In this document: positions 23,901 through 39,500 of the stretch, piece by piece
Layout of the letters: every line of letters begins with the position of its first letter
Position numbering within the stretch: position 1 is the stretch's first letter
From: Owenia fusiformis
Lineage: Eukaryota > Annelida > Polychaeta > Sabellida > Oweniidae
NCBI GenBank assembly: GCA_903813345.2
Contig: CAIIXF020000007.1
Span: forward strand, 5,835,730-5,895,729
DNA length: 60,000 bases
Reading direction: 5' to 3'
Position numbers and translations under genes: made by a program
The notes under the pieces: generated by a model
Told to the model about the DNA's origin: nothing
The model's input: the letters and a program-made list of their open reading frames with translations, nothing else
Database searches by the model: none

Positions 23901-24520
23901 TAACATGGATATTGCAACAATTTAATTATCATGTAATGAGTATAGTTTTTTGTTATACTTTTAGCGAAAGCTTTAAAATCAATGAAAGTTATAATATATT
24001 TGACTTGGAATCTCAATACCGGTATCCAGCAGTATCAGGTCATTTAAGGTAATAAAAAGAGCTATTGGTTCCTTTTTTCTTTGGCTCCTTTCCATGCCAC
24101 GGCGGCTCTACAGATACTAAATCGCTGTTAATATCTATAGAAATATACAATAACGAGTAACATGCATGATGAAAACGTTCTTCTATTTGAGTTTAAGGAG
24201 CTTACTTATTTTGTTTTCACTTTGATCCTTAGTAAACAAAACACAAGTCAGTGCAGAAGATATTACGAGGGGTAGATAATAGATATACTTTACATACAGG
24301 GTGGGTGAAAACCAAACATAAGTAGATTTAATTTTTCACTTTTTAACGTTGAGACCCGTCAAATTCAGAAAATGTAGTCCGAGTTAGGATAAATATCTAT
24401 AGCATCGCCATTATTAAATAGTAAACGTTTTTCATACGTCATCACACTACGCTGTTTAATCGGATAAGCATTTCTAAGAATTATGGTATCATGAAGGCGT
24501 GTCTCGGGAATGTATCTAAA
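20981..24520. other. Spacer with one unrecognised open frame
   Basis: AT-rich intergenic DNA. The longest frame, 21993-22430 on the plus strand (145 codons), shows no family motif. A second frame across about 22160-22320 reads CYKCQGKWTECYRTQHHCKK, a Cys/Lys-rich stretch that could be a relic of a zinc-binding protein. No splice-supported gene, repeat array or RNA gene was found. Confidence 0.35.
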
Positions 24521-24529
24521 CGTAAATGT

Positions 24530-24763
24530 ACCTGCTTCGATTGGACCAAGCAGGCGGGAAAACGTATTTGTTTCGATCGGCCCAGACAGGCGGGAAACGT
24601 ACATATGCACTTGTTTCGATGGGCCAAGACAGGCGGGACACGCACGCATGAACTTGCTTCGATCGGCAAAGATAGCCGGAAGACGCACACACGTGCTTGC
24701 TTCAATCGGCCTAGTCAGGCGGGACGCGCACATGTGTTTGCCTTGATCGGCCCAGACAGGCGC
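24530..24763. repeat. GC-richer minisatellite, about 50-60-bp units
   Basis: Four to five imperfect units share TTGCTTCGATCGGCCCAGAC followed by AGGCGGGAMACGCACA. They are strikingly GC-rich against the AT-rich surroundings and stay open in several frames on both strands, which explains the overlapping short frames at 24365-24934. No gene is supported. Confidence 0.7.
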
Positions 24764-27505
24764 GGTTTATTTAAACAAATCTTACACCGTAGTATCAATT
24801 GTGCAAGTCTCTGTCTCATCCGCTGTTTGAATGACATATCGCTACCAATGCTAAGAATGCAAGAAGGTAACCTTGGATTGAAACATTTCGACACAATCAT
24901 CGTTATTGGAAGTACTCACAGGATTCTGAAATGAAAAACAAAATTAAAATGGTACCAGTTCTGAGTAAAATCAAACATGTTTAAAAAATTGAGATGAGCA
25001 AAATGGGGACCTCTTAAGATTTTCAATTTTGTATGAGGCTAAAAAGTTAAATTTAAAACCACAGACGACGAATTGAAGTCCGTATATACTAGTCCCTCTT
25101 GGTTGTACCATTAGTACCTACACACTAAAACATACGAAAACATGTTTTCATGCTTATCCTAGTTCTCATCTTGTGAAAATAAATTATTGTTTATGCAATT
25201 ATTTATCCAATTGACACCTCATATGTAAGGTTGCCATGCCGACCTGGATTTTATAGCTCATAATGACTACTCGTTTTGTGACACCTCAAAAAAGTTTTGT
25301 TTTAGATGAACACGACTTTGTCTGCGGCAATATAAATTTATTTAAATTAATATGATGGAAATGATAAGTCATTTACTCCATTGGTTAAGAATGTTGTTTT
25401 TCTTTTGAGTCCTTTCTTTTCAAGTTACTACATTACAAGATTCGGATTAAAGAAGAGCCATATGTCTATTTGCGAAATGTATCTTTACATCATGTTTAAA
25501 TATTTACGCCTCGAACAAAAATCTAAAAAATGTTATTCTTGGGTCTCGATTTATTTTTCATAAAAGGTATGATTAAAAATGATTTATAAAGTAAATTTAA
25601 TTTATAAGTCATACATTCATGCTTAGTGGATATGGACACACATTTGATTATTAAACTATTAAATGATATTTTGGAATATTATTATGTTTATGAGTATGAT
25701 GAATCATCTGCACAAACTTACTTATAAAATAGTATCACTTACACATAATGACACATTTCAGATTAGTGTCATGTATGTTTTTCGTAAGTGCACGTGAAAA
25801 CGTTGACAGGGGTTAAACATAAGTTGACCCACATCAAAGAGCAATGACCCCACCGAGGCTATGCATGAGACGAATGATATTCTTGATGAAGCAGCTGAAC
25901 ATGTTTTGGAAGACCACTTAGGAGCAGTATGCCTATGTAATGAGACAACCAACCATTGTGCCCAACACCTTCGTTTTAAATTCTTTCTATTTATTATTCA
26001 AAGAATGTGGTACCTCGCGGGAAATGCACAGTCTATTCATTAGCGGTTTTATATGAAATATAGGTCTGAATACCATGTCCCTGATTCAGCCGAATGCGAT
26101 CCAATGGCATCCATTTGGAAATGGGAGTTACCAGTGTTCAGTGGTCTAAAAATTGGAAAATAGAAAGACATTACAGGCAATTAACTACTTAACTATCAAA
26201 GAGGATTACCAAACACAAAATGGTATATTCCTTGGATTAACAGTTATCAAACACAAGACTAATCAGGTAAATAAAACGTAATGAATACAACCATGCTAAT
26301 TATGCTATATTTCTCATGCGGTCAGCTGGTATCTTTTCTTAAAGGTATATTTCATATACATTTATATCATTTGTATCTGCTTTAAAATTTATATGATCAT
26401 AATTAATATATTTTACATAAGTGACATGACTCAATTTCTTGTATGTAGTGAGATATTTATAATGTAACTAAAAATATTGTAATTAAAAGTAGGATGCTTA
26501 AAAACGCGTATAACATTACGATATGAAAAAATTGCGCTATGTAGACATAACTCGACGTCATGGTGACCGATGGAGAAAACATGAGGCCATATAGAAGGGG
26601 ACGAACATTTCCTGGACCACAATACCTTGACTTTTGCATCAGCCGAGCATGTTATTTCTTCAAGTAGATACAGACAGCGTTTTAATATTTCTTTAAACAT
26701 AAAAGGTGTGAAAATATCCCCAAATCTTATTTAATTTTTGTGTAAAGAAGACGGGTCAGTTCCACCTTTGTGGGGGGAAATGCAAGATCTAAACACCTGC
26801 ATTATAATACAGCACACTAAGAGTAAAAATCAAATGTCAATTCGCATATACACAACTCCCTCTAGCCCTTAACTCTTTAAATTAGAATATGTTTGCCCAG
26901 GGGTACTTTCGACAAACACATTTTTTGGTATTTATTTGTTGATTTATGTGAATGAATTCAATAATTATCTATCACGAAAAACGTAAACTCCCATGATCCT
27001 CCGGGTAAATCAGATGACCCGAATTAACCAATCACCGTCCGTATCACCTTGAATACGGTCCAAAACATGTTCTCTGTCACGAACTACAGTGTACATACCC
27101 CAACGCGCTCGTACTTAATTAACGGACTCCCACCCGGGTATCGATTATGGGGGATTCACACTTTTTTGTTTTTCTCAGCCATTTGAGAAAGAATTCCACC
27201 GCGTGATAAGTCTTATGTGGAACGCCCCGTATATGATCAGTTAACTAAATAGAATAGTACGTTGCATGTATTTAAACAGAGAAGGAGCATAAACCTGAAT
27301 TAAATATCATAGCACAATAAAATGCATGCATGAATTGCAATTTTAATTTTTCGGCTGAGAGGCACTCACTGTTTACAGACTTTTTTCAGTGAACCGACTG
27401 CAAATTAGAAAGGGAATACACAGCAGAACACAGATAATGTACAGATAAACTGGCCGAAGAAAAAAAAATTCCAGATTACGTCATATGTATCAACCATAAG
27501 GAAGA
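24764..27505. other. Spacer upstream of the MAM/vWA gene
   Basis: AT-rich, with only short unsupported frames. A frame at 25861-26043 (MHETNDILDEAAEHVLEDHL...) has a coding-like start but no supporting splice structure or family match. No repeats or RNA genes were seen. Confidence 0.4.
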
Positions 27506-27511
27506 TATTAC

Positions 27512-27519
27512 TATATAAG
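27512..27519 (+). promoter_or_regulatory. TATA box of the MAM/vWA/EGF gene
   Basis: TATATAAG-type box (CTATATAAGA at 27511-27520), 42-49 bp before the ATG at 27561. The spacing predicts transcription starting near 27540-27548 and a very short 5' leader. Confidence 0.5.
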
Positions 27520-27560
27520 AAATTAAAGATATCTGAAGGATATTAAACTTTTATGCAAAG

Positions 27561-30500
27561 ATGACTTGTGGACAAACATGGAAAATACTGTTGCTGGTCT
27601 TGGTCGTTGTTATGGTGATTGTCTCAACAAATGCTCAATTATGTAAGTAATTCTCACCATTAGGTTACTCTTCATAACAAAAATCTTCCGGGGAAATTAA
27701 TCATGAAAAATACCCTTCAATAAGGTTTTGTATGGCACAATAAATAGATACTATGCCCATTTTAGTTGAAGAATAAAGGAATTCTAGGATAAGGAAAAAT
27801 GTCCCAGGAGGAGGAAAAAGGCTTGACCTGAGAAAAAGTTCATGTGATCTGTTTTAATTTTTGTTCTTATTTATACCATCTTGGACAATATCTTTTTGGT
27901 ATTAACCAGAGACTAGTATATACTAGTTTAGCAATAACTAGACGAAGCTCTTTTTAAAGGGGTGATACCAGGCTCTTAAAAGCTCTTTGTAAAGAGGAAA
28001 TATCAACTCTTTAAAAGGGTAAAAGTATGAAACTCTTTTTAAAAAGGCAATATCAAGCTCTTGAAAAGGGTATAGGTATGGAACTTTTTAAGAGATGATA
28101 TCAAAGTCTTGAAAAGGATATAAGTATGGAGCTCTTTTAAAGAGGCAACATCAAACACTTGAAAAGGGTATAGGCATGATGCTCTTTTTAAATAGGTATT
28201 ATTAAACACTCGAAAAGGGTATAGGTATGATGCTCTTTTTAAAGAGGTAATATTAAACACTTGAAAAGGGGTATAAGTATGAAGCTCTTTTTAAAGAGGT
28301 AATATTAAACACTCGAAAAAGGGTATAGGTATGATGCTCTTTTTAAAGAGGTAATATTAAACACTCGAAAAAGGGTATAAGTATGATGCTCTTTTTAAGA
28401 GGCAATATTAAACACTCGAAAAAGGGTATAGGTATGATGCTCTTTTTAAAGAGGTAATATTAAACACTCGAAAAAGGGTATAGGTATGATGCTCTTTTTA
28501 AAGAGGTAATATTAAACACTCGAAAAAGGGTATAGGTATGATGCTCTTTTTAAAGAGGTAATATTAAACACTTGAAGAGGGCACATGTAAGAATTGAAGC
28601 TCTTTTTCCAAAGGTAATATTAAACACTTGAAGAGGGCACATGTAAGAATTGAAGCTCTTTTTCCAGAGGTAATATCAAACTCTTGAACAGGGTATACAA
28701 TGATCCACCCTCCCATTAAGGTGGATGAGCATAGAAAAGAAAATTGACAATATTCGATTATTCTTTCACCTGACAAGAGTAACTGATCAAATTCAAAATC
28801 ATTGTTTTTTGAAATTCCTTAAATTAATGTTTTAAAATAAGATTGTAATTCACTGAAATAATCGATGGAGAAAAGTTTGTGACACGTGAACATACGAAAG
28901 GAAGTCAGAACCTCAAAGTTAAAACGTTCACCATGCAAATAGCTGGAGAACGATAGGAGAAAATATGCAACGAACGGATTGAAATTCTCGTTTTAATACC
29001 CATCCATACCTCGTATAATATTGCGACCATTGTGTTGTGATTAGAATTCATATTACATTTTAATCAAAGAATAAGGTGTCTTTGCATGCAATTCCAGCAT
29101 AGAGCTATGCTTATATTTGCAATTGAGATACCCCACTATAAAATACACGCATGAATAATTCATCCATTGAAATAATTTATTGCCTGATTGCAAAATATCT
29201 AACCAATTTGAAAAAACTCTTAGCTTACATCAAGTCCTTATGTGTCTCTATTGACTCCAAACAAATGTACATAAATACTTCATAACTGGGCTTCTAAATT
29301 AAAGAGGAAGTAGAGGGAGGGGTAAAGACTTTTTTAAATAGATTTTATATGATTGCTGGAGGAGCACCTTTTCGGTCATCGTGCAAAACCCCACAACTTG
29401 AATATGTGAAAATATGGTCCTCTGAGGATTAGTCCTTCCCTTCGTAGAGTCCATTTCACTGCTTCAGTTCGTCAGTAGAACGGCAAAAATAAGAAATTGG
29501 GAGACCATTGTGCAATAATATATGGAAAAGTATATTCATTATGTACATGAATGACATTTGTATATCTTGGATTGCTTCTAGTTTGGCTTATAGAGTGTGT
29601 GGCCTCTTATATTTGGATGTTTCTCTGCCATGTTATTTTCAATAAGATTAACATGGCTGAAATTCTTCAAATTACAAGACGGCACAGGCTTATTGCACAA
29701 AAAACTAAAAAATCTGAAATATACAAATGTTATTCATGTACATTATGAATATACTTTTCCATATATTATTGCACAATAGTCTCCCAATTTCTTATTGTTG
29801 CCGTTCTACTGACGAACTGAAGCAGTGAAATGGACTTTAGCATTATCTTTCCGAATATAGTATAAAGGTAAATAGTTGAAATAGTTAAAATAGTTGAAAT
29901 CAGGTCCTAGTGGGGGACAGCACAGCAACCCCCGGGGTCACAGATAACCTCACTGATATCTTCACAATTAAACGTAACATAACTTTTTTTCATTGCAGTA
30001 TCTTGGACCTGCAATTTCGACCAGAATTACTGTGGGGCCGAGCAATCAACAGACGACCAGCAGGACTTCACAAGACGGTCTGGTCCAACTGGTACTAGCG
30101 GAACGGGGCCCGATAGGGACCACACCAGTGGCTCTGGTAGGTGTATACATATTGTTACTTTTGGAATATGCAATGTTCAGTAACCATAAACATATCGTTT
30201 GGACTAACTTCGATAATCTGCGTCATGACATCTTTGCATTGGAATAACGAACTGGATGAGTACGTCTGTAGGTACGAATATGACCAGCATGCTAATTACT
30301 GAATCACCACCAGAAATGGTGACATACTGTTATAGTGTCCAGCTTTTTGTTGACGTTGTTCGACGTTCGGCGGTCGGGGTTCGGGGTTCGGCGTCTGTAA
30401 CAGATGGCAGATGGTGACATTTTGCATGTAATATCTTGTTACAGTAGGGCTGCTCGGCATAGCTATCATAAATGTCTGTGTTGGTGTACTCTGAACATTT

Positions 30501-33500
30501 TAATTTATCATATCCCCTCCAGCATCTTTACTCCTCATTTAATGCTTGCGAGGGATAGTACAAGTTGTGGATCCAACAATGTGCCCTGAGGGGGTGTACC
30601 GAGAGGTAGAACAAATAGATACATTACAGTAAAATGATGATCCCATCAGATATGTCGCATAGATCAGATATTGTGCATCACACATTCTAAGAATCTTAAT
30701 TGGAAAGGCTAGATCGGAGAATTATTTCTCTTTGATGGAGTAAAGTCATGAATAGTCTATCGCAAACCCTTAAGGATGATTTATACAGTGCACAGGGACT
30801 TATAAGCCAAAAGGTATAAGTGAATTTGAATGACCAAGACTCAAGATCTAAGATCCCACCGAATCTTTTAAACCTAAGTAAATCACAGTTATCAAGCTGT
30901 GCGGTCATTTGTGGAGGCACTATCAATTGGGATTACCAAATTACTGAATGAGTGAATGAAAGAGTCCTAAATGATGGAGGAGAGGTTGTGTTCGACTTTG
31001 TTTCTTTGTGCATTAGATCTCATAACTTGGTGGGATATTGGGGTTCGCTTTTTCTTAATTACTCGCTTAATTAGTCCCCATGTAAAGTTTGACTACAATA
31101 TAAAGTGGTTTAAACTTTATATCGGGACTTTAAAGATTGTTATTAGTTCTTTGTTTTCCCCATTTTAGCAGTTCTGCTTAAAGACTAAATGTTTTATTTC
31201 ACAGGAAGCTACATATATCTGGAAGCCACTGACCAGGGTAGGGGGGATAGTGCCAAGCTTATCACTCCAGAGTTCGCTGGGGGCCGAGCGTACACTGTCT
31301 CGTACTATGCCCACATGAAAGGCCTTCATGTTGGTACACTCACATTGTTTCAAGTCACCAACACCTTGTCAAGAGAGCTCGTGAAAAGTGAAGGTAATGA
31401 ATACATACATAATACACAAACAGTTTTCTCCCCATCGTGTCGTATTTGAAAAATAAACGTGCAAAATCATTGCATTTGAAGCCTGATGTTACTACAAATC
31501 TGTATTCAGGCCCACAGGGAGATGACTGGGTACAGTTGACAACAGAGGTCGAGCCAAATGGTCCATTCAAGTTGATGTTCGAGGCTAAACTGAAAAATGC
31601 CGATGCCGGGCAGAGGTGGTCTTCGGATATTGCTATTGATGACGTAACTGTCACCCCAAGGGCAAGTGAGTAGTTTTGCTTCCAAGAGCTGATACGTTTA
31701 TTTTATGATTGAACTAACAAAATAATGTAATAATTTAAGAATATTTAGTGGAGTTATATAAAGTGGAGAAAGCGGAGTTATTAATTTTTTGTAGTACATT
31801 GTATACGTAACGACTCAGTGGCTTGTACTGCAGATATTTTGACAGTCCACTGAGCACTGACGCGCCAAATTTTTAGGGTGTCGTGTGTAAGTGTTTTGTA
31901 TTGTTACATCATGGAATATTAGTATAAATAATCGAATTGGGTGAACTGATATTATTGACGCATCTGTGAATTGATATTTTGCCGTGTTAAATAGTTTGTA
32001 AGACATTTGCTATACATGGAATTCTTTCATGTCTTTTTCAGGTTTCCAAGGTCTGGTATTTTATTCATATATCACACTACTAGATGCTTGAATATATTTC
32101 ATGTCTTTGATATACTTGTATGAGTGCATGATTCACTTAGTTTCACACTGACAGTGTTTCTTAATTTGACAATTCAAAACTTAACATCACTTACTGCATA
32201 TGCACTTTTGCACCATTATATATAATGCTTTGGATAAAAACTAGATTAGTTTTATGTTTATTCCGATGTCGATATATCAAACCCTCTATTATTTGGTACC
32301 ATAGCTAGTTCTGCACATAGACATATCGATAGCCATGTCATCTTATCACCTAAACGTTATAAGATAGTAATGCACAAATACGCTTATTCACCATTCAATA
32401 GTTATGCACATACAGAAAACACAGCAGGTACTATATTTAATTACGAGTTTGCCATGGAACAGCAATCAAACCGTCAGCCGACAGCCGGCGGTTTAATTCG
32501 TGAATGCTACCTTATTCAAATACGTACACATAAACTTTTACAGTTCTATAGTAATAGCTATATTTGCACATATACACTTACTTAAAAATATACGACAGCT
32601 ACGCATTGGCTTATCGTATATGACATTCGAATATATAAGGGCTATGTACTGGGAGGTTTTGGATATGGGGTTTATCCAGAGGGAGATATGCATATCTACC
32701 TGAGGGACCGTAGGGACCGAAGGTAGATGTGCATATCTCACGAGGGATGAACCCAATATCCAAACCAACCGTACATAACTGCTTTATCCTATACCAAGTA
32801 GAGTTTTCAGGGGCATATGGCCATTTCAATAGTACAAGGACGTGTAAAAATAAACAAATCATTCATATGCAAAGTCATTTTCTTGCATTTCCACTTTTAC
32901 ATTTTAAATACATTGATAACTTTTTGAAATACAAAAGTGTTGTTTAACAATTTAACAAAAGGATAAATGTTTCCAAAAATTTGAAAAAAAGATTTTTTTT
33001 TAATTTATAAAGAAATTTGAAAAATAAATTTGAAAAAATAATTTTGAAAAAATAATTGTGAAGTGAAATTAACGGAAGCGGGAAGATATGCACCGAAGCG
33101 GGAGATATGGCGGGGGATATGGAGGTTCTGGATATGGAAACCTCAAAATCAAGATACGGGATATATCTTACCAACTTATCTCCCTAAAACTCTACTTGGT
33201 ATAGAATAAACACTATAATGATTACTATGAAATAAGGACAATGACTTCATTTTTTGTTTTGGTTACAATTCAATGCAGGTGTTCCTTGTTTTGATGCTTT
33301 ATTTTCCCAGTAATATGTTACTTCCGTTTCTCAATCTTAACTCATTCAAACGACATGGCTTCATGACACGACTATGAAAAATAGCAAATAAACATGTTTC
33401 ATCCTGTGTGTAACTTTGTATTGGAGAAACATTTTACAACCATGTGTACAATACGTTTTATTTTGAAGATCAATAGAATAGTAATACAATAGTAATAGTA

Positions 33501-36500
33501 TTTGAAAATGAAGTTGTTTGTGAATATGACAATTTGCAGAACTTCAGAACTGAAAGAGAAGCATGTCGATATTGTGAAGTAATACAGTAAAACATGTGTC
33601 AGTAGACGCATTTTAAACTCGATTCCCCTTACATACAGACCAGGTTCAATTTACAGAAGTATATTGCAAGTCGTTTCACTCAAATACGTGTCCAAATGAG
33701 TTGTTCCTTAACTTCCACTTAACAGTTTAGATTCTAACAGGGAATGAAAAGCTACACTCCATTTAACAATTTGGTAATCTTTTTCAGACCACGCGTTAAC
33801 GTTTGTTCTAGAGGTCTTTATAAATATTTCGTATCCATTTAAGGAGCCAAATCAAGATCCAAGCAAGCATAAACTGCATCTTTTAATGCAATACGATTCC
33901 AGTTGCTAAAGAAATGGATATGGTGTATTTTCCGTCATTGTTTGTGTTCCTATGTTGTAGCCTGCACTGGTGCCGTTACCGATGTTGTGTTCATGCTCGA
34001 TGACTCGCGAATTGTAAGTAATGACGACTTTGACAACATGAAAGAATTTGTTGAGATGACAGCCTCTACGCTCGATGTTTCCCGAGATAACGTCAGGATT
34101 GGATTGCTTACCTTCAGCAATGATGCCAGAGTTGTGTTCAATCTGGATAGGTAAGCTAGAAACAGTGTGTGTCATACATTCAGCATACTACGCTTGATTC
34201 GTTTGAAATGAAATTTGTGTATTAGTATTTGCACTAGTATTTTGACTATTTTGGCGAGAGAATAGTCATATGCAATTGTTTAGAGACACTACATACATGT
34301 CTAAAAATGGTGACCACTAACCACATAATCCGATGTTGCAAATAGAGGAATAGTTTTTTCTAACGAAAATTGAGAGTCCATGCTCTTGAAGGGTGGCTAT
34401 AATTCAGAACTTTTTTATTGGTTTCGCTTTTTCATTGCAAGATTTACCAGTAAGGCTGACACCCTAAATGCGATCCTCAACGTTCAACGACGCAGTAGCC
34501 CAGAAAACACTAACACACCGAGTGCAATCAACGCCGTACTGAATGATATGTTACGTGAGGACAGAGGAGATCGACCCAATGCAGCTGATATTGGTAAGAG
34601 ACCACACTGAAAATAATTTTGCCATGATTACGACAAGGGTAAACACACGAACTTTCATTCTTTAGATTGAGCTTTAGCATTGTTCCTTCATTAGTTTATA
34701 TAATATAGATCCTGATCACAATATCAGATACGTATAGGATATCCTATGATTTTGAGAGATATCATTTTTATCCACGAGTTGATACTAGTATCAATATCCG
34801 GACGATTGAGCTTAGCGAGTGAGTGCAGATATTGATATCAACGATTAGATTGAAATGATATCACGAAAAAATCATATTCTACAGATTTGACCTCAACTAT
34901 GGGATAAATCGATTTATGTCATTTCTATAGCCCGATAATCCTTTAATCAAAGGTACTAGTGGTTTATCTATTTACATCTTAATAAAAAGCTAAGGTATAA
35001 ATAGACAGACAAATGCTGCCATCTTTCTGTCCTTATAAACCGACTTAACTGCCATCTGTATGTCGACCTAATACCTGTACCTTTCATGACTAGCTGTTAT
35101 TTGTGCTGTTTTTCAGTTATCCTAATAACAGCGAGTTCGACTAATGACCAATACAAGGGAGGCCTAGAGAATGCCATATCGAGAGTACGAGAAAATGGCC
35201 TTTCATTCTATGTTGTATCGGTTGGTAACCAGACGGACATGGCCGAACTAAATAGGATAGCTTCGGATCCGGACGACACGTTCCTATTCACGGCACCTGA
35301 TTTTGATTCGCTGACTCCACTTATGTCTTCAATTGCCAGAGGAACTTGTTACGATTTGTGTAAGTGTCTTTACTTTGTTTAGTTAGATTGATTCTTATTC
35401 ATGATTTTTAAATATTTATTTGTCAAAATCAGCTAAATCAGAAAAAGTATGTGATTGATATGGTCTAAAATCAGGGTGAAATGATCGACCAGTTCTTAGT
35501 AGAGGATTTGATATTGTATTTCATCTCTAGCCGTTTATTCTTCAGCCTGTCAAGGTCGCGCAGCTGATATCATTTTCATCATTGAGGACAATAACAGGAT
35601 CTCAACCAACGACTTTAACCGCATCAAAGACTTCGTTTCAAACGTCATCAGCAGACTCGACATCGGAGGAGACATGACTCGCATAGGTGCGCTTAAATTC
35701 AGCAACAATGCGCAGAAGTTGTTTGATCTAAACAGGCATTTCAACAAAGAGAACTTAATTCGGGAAATCCAGAGAATGGGCCAAACAGGAAGCAATACCC
35801 GTACTGCAGAGGCACTTGGACTGATGATAGATATGTTCCAGGAAGATCTGGGGGATAGAAATAACGTGGCAAATGTTGGGATTCTCATTAGTGTTGGGAA
35901 GTCTCGAGATTTCGATCCAATACCTGCTGCTGCACAGGCAAGGGCTATGGGCATATCACTTTTTACAATAGGTGAGTACAGGTAATGTCAAATTGAAAAT
36001 AGCTATATTATATCCTTTAAAAAAACAAACACTAAGGGGAGGCATCAAAAGATCAATGTCTGATAGAAAACGAAATAAATCTAGTTTGGGGGGAGGGGGT
36101 CAAAGCTATTTCAGTTTGCTATCCGACAAAGGATGAGTCTGGGAATATGCCCTTTTGGTCCCTCGCTTAAATGTATTTGAAATATAGATTTTATTACTGT
36201 CTAAGATGTATTTGATTATAATATGCATCTTTTAGTGAGTATTGATGCTTAATTAACCCCCTGCTGTGAATCAAAAGAGATAACCTCATTATGTTAAAAA
36301 ATCATTTTCATTATGTTTTTTTAATGCTTTTATTCATGGTGTACAACAATATATTAATACAGTATTAGTGTGTCAATCATATTTTCTCAATAGTTTGACG
36401 AAAATTCTTGTAAAAATTGCTTATTATTGTCAAAATGACAAAAATAAAACATGGTCAACTTTCAAGTATATCATTCCATGAGATAGTTAACGCAAACTAG

Positions 36501-39500
36501 CCTTTATCAAATACCATCATCAAAAATGGTTGAAAACAATTGAGGATTTGTTGCAATAGTAATTGAGACAGTGTTATTGAAGGTTCATAAAAATATCAGT
36601 CATCTTCAGCTTCTGACTCTGAAGAGGAGATGGGCATGTCTCTGGCATCATATATGTGATTCTCAGGATGGCTTCTCTTTTCCAAACTATACCCATTGTG
36701 CCTAGCATGTCCCATGAACCAGATTATAGATGCTACATGGGCACAGCAGCCAACAACCCTGGCACCTTGGGGGCATGTACAATACCAGCCAGTGATGGGC
36801 TCCAGAAGGTCATTGCCATGCTCCACCCAGACGTGATATTTCACACTGCCAGTGTGCCGTGATTGTATACGCACACGAACAAGACCTGGGGCATCTTGAT
36901 GGGCCTGAAGAGTGTACTTTCCATCCTGCTGTAAGTGCTCATCAGTGTAGCGCTCAGCTTGTTTTAGCTGGTATACACCAAGGGTGAGACTTCGTAAAAA
37001 CTCTTCATCCAGATGGGGGAATGTAATATCAGCATCATCGATATCCATCCACTTTCCTCGAGAGCTAAGTTTGCCATGATCAACCTTGGCTGCAAGTGGA
37101 TTAGGTAACTTAGCTCTTTCTAACATCTTTGATGCAACGAGATCATCTCCTGGCTTTGATGTAATAAAGTCTGGTCTGAATCGATTGATGGTAGCACCAA
37201 TAATTTTAAGGTAATCTCCCAAGTGTTGAATGTTTGTGTTCGGTACAACATTAGCAAAGAATAACCATCTCTTCAGTCTGCCATTAGCAGATTCAACAAC
37301 CCAGCGAATCTTAGTGACAAACCTGGTGGCATTGGCTTCATCAACTGGAATCTGCTTCTTGCCATGGCCAAGAGCGGGCATAGCAACATTAATGCCTAAG
37401 TTTCCAAGAAACTCTTCGTTGTCACGGAAGCCACGATCCAGTACAAATGAATCATCTATCTGCAGCCATGATTTAATGTCATCCATATCAGACTTAATAA
37501 GGTTTTCTAAAATAAGAGCATCATTGTTCCTAGCAAGGTAAGGGCCAAGTATGGCAACAAAGTAACCAGTAGTTGTTGTGATGATCATTGGTTTCAGTAG
37601 AGGACGGCCTTTATGTAGACTATAGGTTAATCTTTGGAAGGAATAATTAGCACTCTTTTGGATGTATATGTATGTGCCATCGAGGACTATGATAATCCTA
37701 TCATCATTGCCAAATAGAGTCTCCGCAACTTGAGATGTGTGATTCTTGCGAACTTCCTCTCTACTGATGTGGTTGAATCCGATGTAATTTGGAACAAATT
37801 GCTCCATTAATGCACATCGTGCAGACGCAACAATACTTGACACAATTTGTTTTGACTTGAATCCAAACAATGTTGCCAGAAATCGATGTGATAGGCCAGA
37901 TCTCATTTTAACAAGGAACACTGCTAGAGCTGTTCGACGTCCTCGAACGGATGATTTTTTCAGAGTTGGGCAGTCTAGTAAAAGTTCATCAAATTGTTCT
38001 CTTGTAATACCTGTGACCACTTTGTACTCCTCAGAAGTTAGACTTAAGGGGTTTTCAAAGTCCATCCTTGTTCTGGCATTCTTCTTTGCAATACCACAAA
38101 CTGTATTGAGCAGATCACACAATTCCTCCCCTGACATAGTTGCCTCCACAATTGTGCATTGGAGTTTTGTTGCAGGATGCAACCTTCCACTAGTAAGGTG
38201 CTTTGTACAACAGCGAACTCCATGAGGTACCAGGATCCTTTGCTCTACAAATATTGCAAGCCTGGAATCTTCTGGAATCAGCATTGTCTGAAATAAGATA
38301 CAGATATTATTTATAATCATAATTAATCGTGAATTATTGAAAAGAGATGCCTGGAAACAATGCCTGTAAACAAAAACCATCACAGTAAACCATCATAAGA
38401 GTAAACAGTCATAATAGTTAACAGTCATCACAACAGCAAACAGTTACAATCACAGTAAACCATCATCTTTAGAGTAAACAGTCAGAATAGTTAATAGTGA
38501 ACCAGTAAATAGTAACCATCACAGTCAACCATCATCATAAGAGTAAACAGTCGTAGTAGTAAACAATCATCACAACAGTAAACAGTAATCATAACAGTAA
38601 ACAATCACAGTCTCTATAAGTTAACAATATAAGGTGCGTCATCTATCAAATTAAAAGAAATCTCATTCATGTTTTTCTTTTGCATTTTGAATAAAAATGG
38701 AGAATGCTTTGCAGTTACCTGAGATTTTATTGTCTTGCAACAGACAATACATCTCCCCTTACACCTGGAGGTTCTCATGAATGAAGTGGGAAAACTGTCG
38801 TATGGCATAGCCTGCATAGGCTCTGGTTGCACCTCTAATTCTGGTTCTAGAACTGGAGGGTTAGTTGGAGGTTTCTCAACTTTCTCCCTACATTTATGGC
38901 AAATACAAGATTTTTCTGGGAGAGGTTTCCTTGTTAGTGTTTCAATAGCTTTCCCAAGTATTGATCTACTAGTAACTGTCTTCCGCTGCTTTGGTGCAAG
39001 CCTTTTGGAACATACAGCACATGAGAAATGTCTTGCCATGATGAAAAAATCCAAGATGGCTACCAATTGATAACTCTTATATTTCCCTTTACTTTTGTTT
39101 TAAACATGGAGCACAAGTTTCCGGTTTGAATGTTTTGACTGATTCTGTTAGTCCAGCATATTAGTGACCTAAATGAATAATAAAATTCAAACCAAAACCT
39201 TGTGCTCACCTTCAATTCATAAGAAATAAATCCCCACTGTACAGCACAATTGAAATAGAAAATTTCGGAACCCTGCAGTTTTTTTATCCTAATCCTCTAA
39301 ATACCCATTGACACAAGTCACCAATGATCAACAACTTACACTCAAATACCCTTTTGTTCAATTAAACAATAGTTGGAGAGTTTACTCACTTATTTCTAGA
39401 AAAATCACTAAAAATAATTTGGCATTGTTATTTTTAGAAATAATGGTGCAGAATTAGGTATAGTCTTTGATGCCAATTATCTTCTTAATCTGACTCTCTA

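Noticed and set aside
24365-24934. Overlapping frames of 74-147 codons on both strands
   Set aside because: They come from a GC-rich minisatellite that stays open in many frames; the repeats, not a protein, explain the similarity within them.
27940-28690. Regular repeats resembling a CRISPR array
   Set aside because: The 52-bp units abut with no unique spacers, in an intron of a eukaryotic gene; it is a minisatellite.
35550-35954. 134-codon minus-strand frame
   Set aside because: Antisense to the vWA2 exon; no independent motif or splice signal.
37230-38225. Plus-strand frames of 103 and 122 codons
   Set aside because: Antisense shadows of the transposase exon carrying the DDE core.
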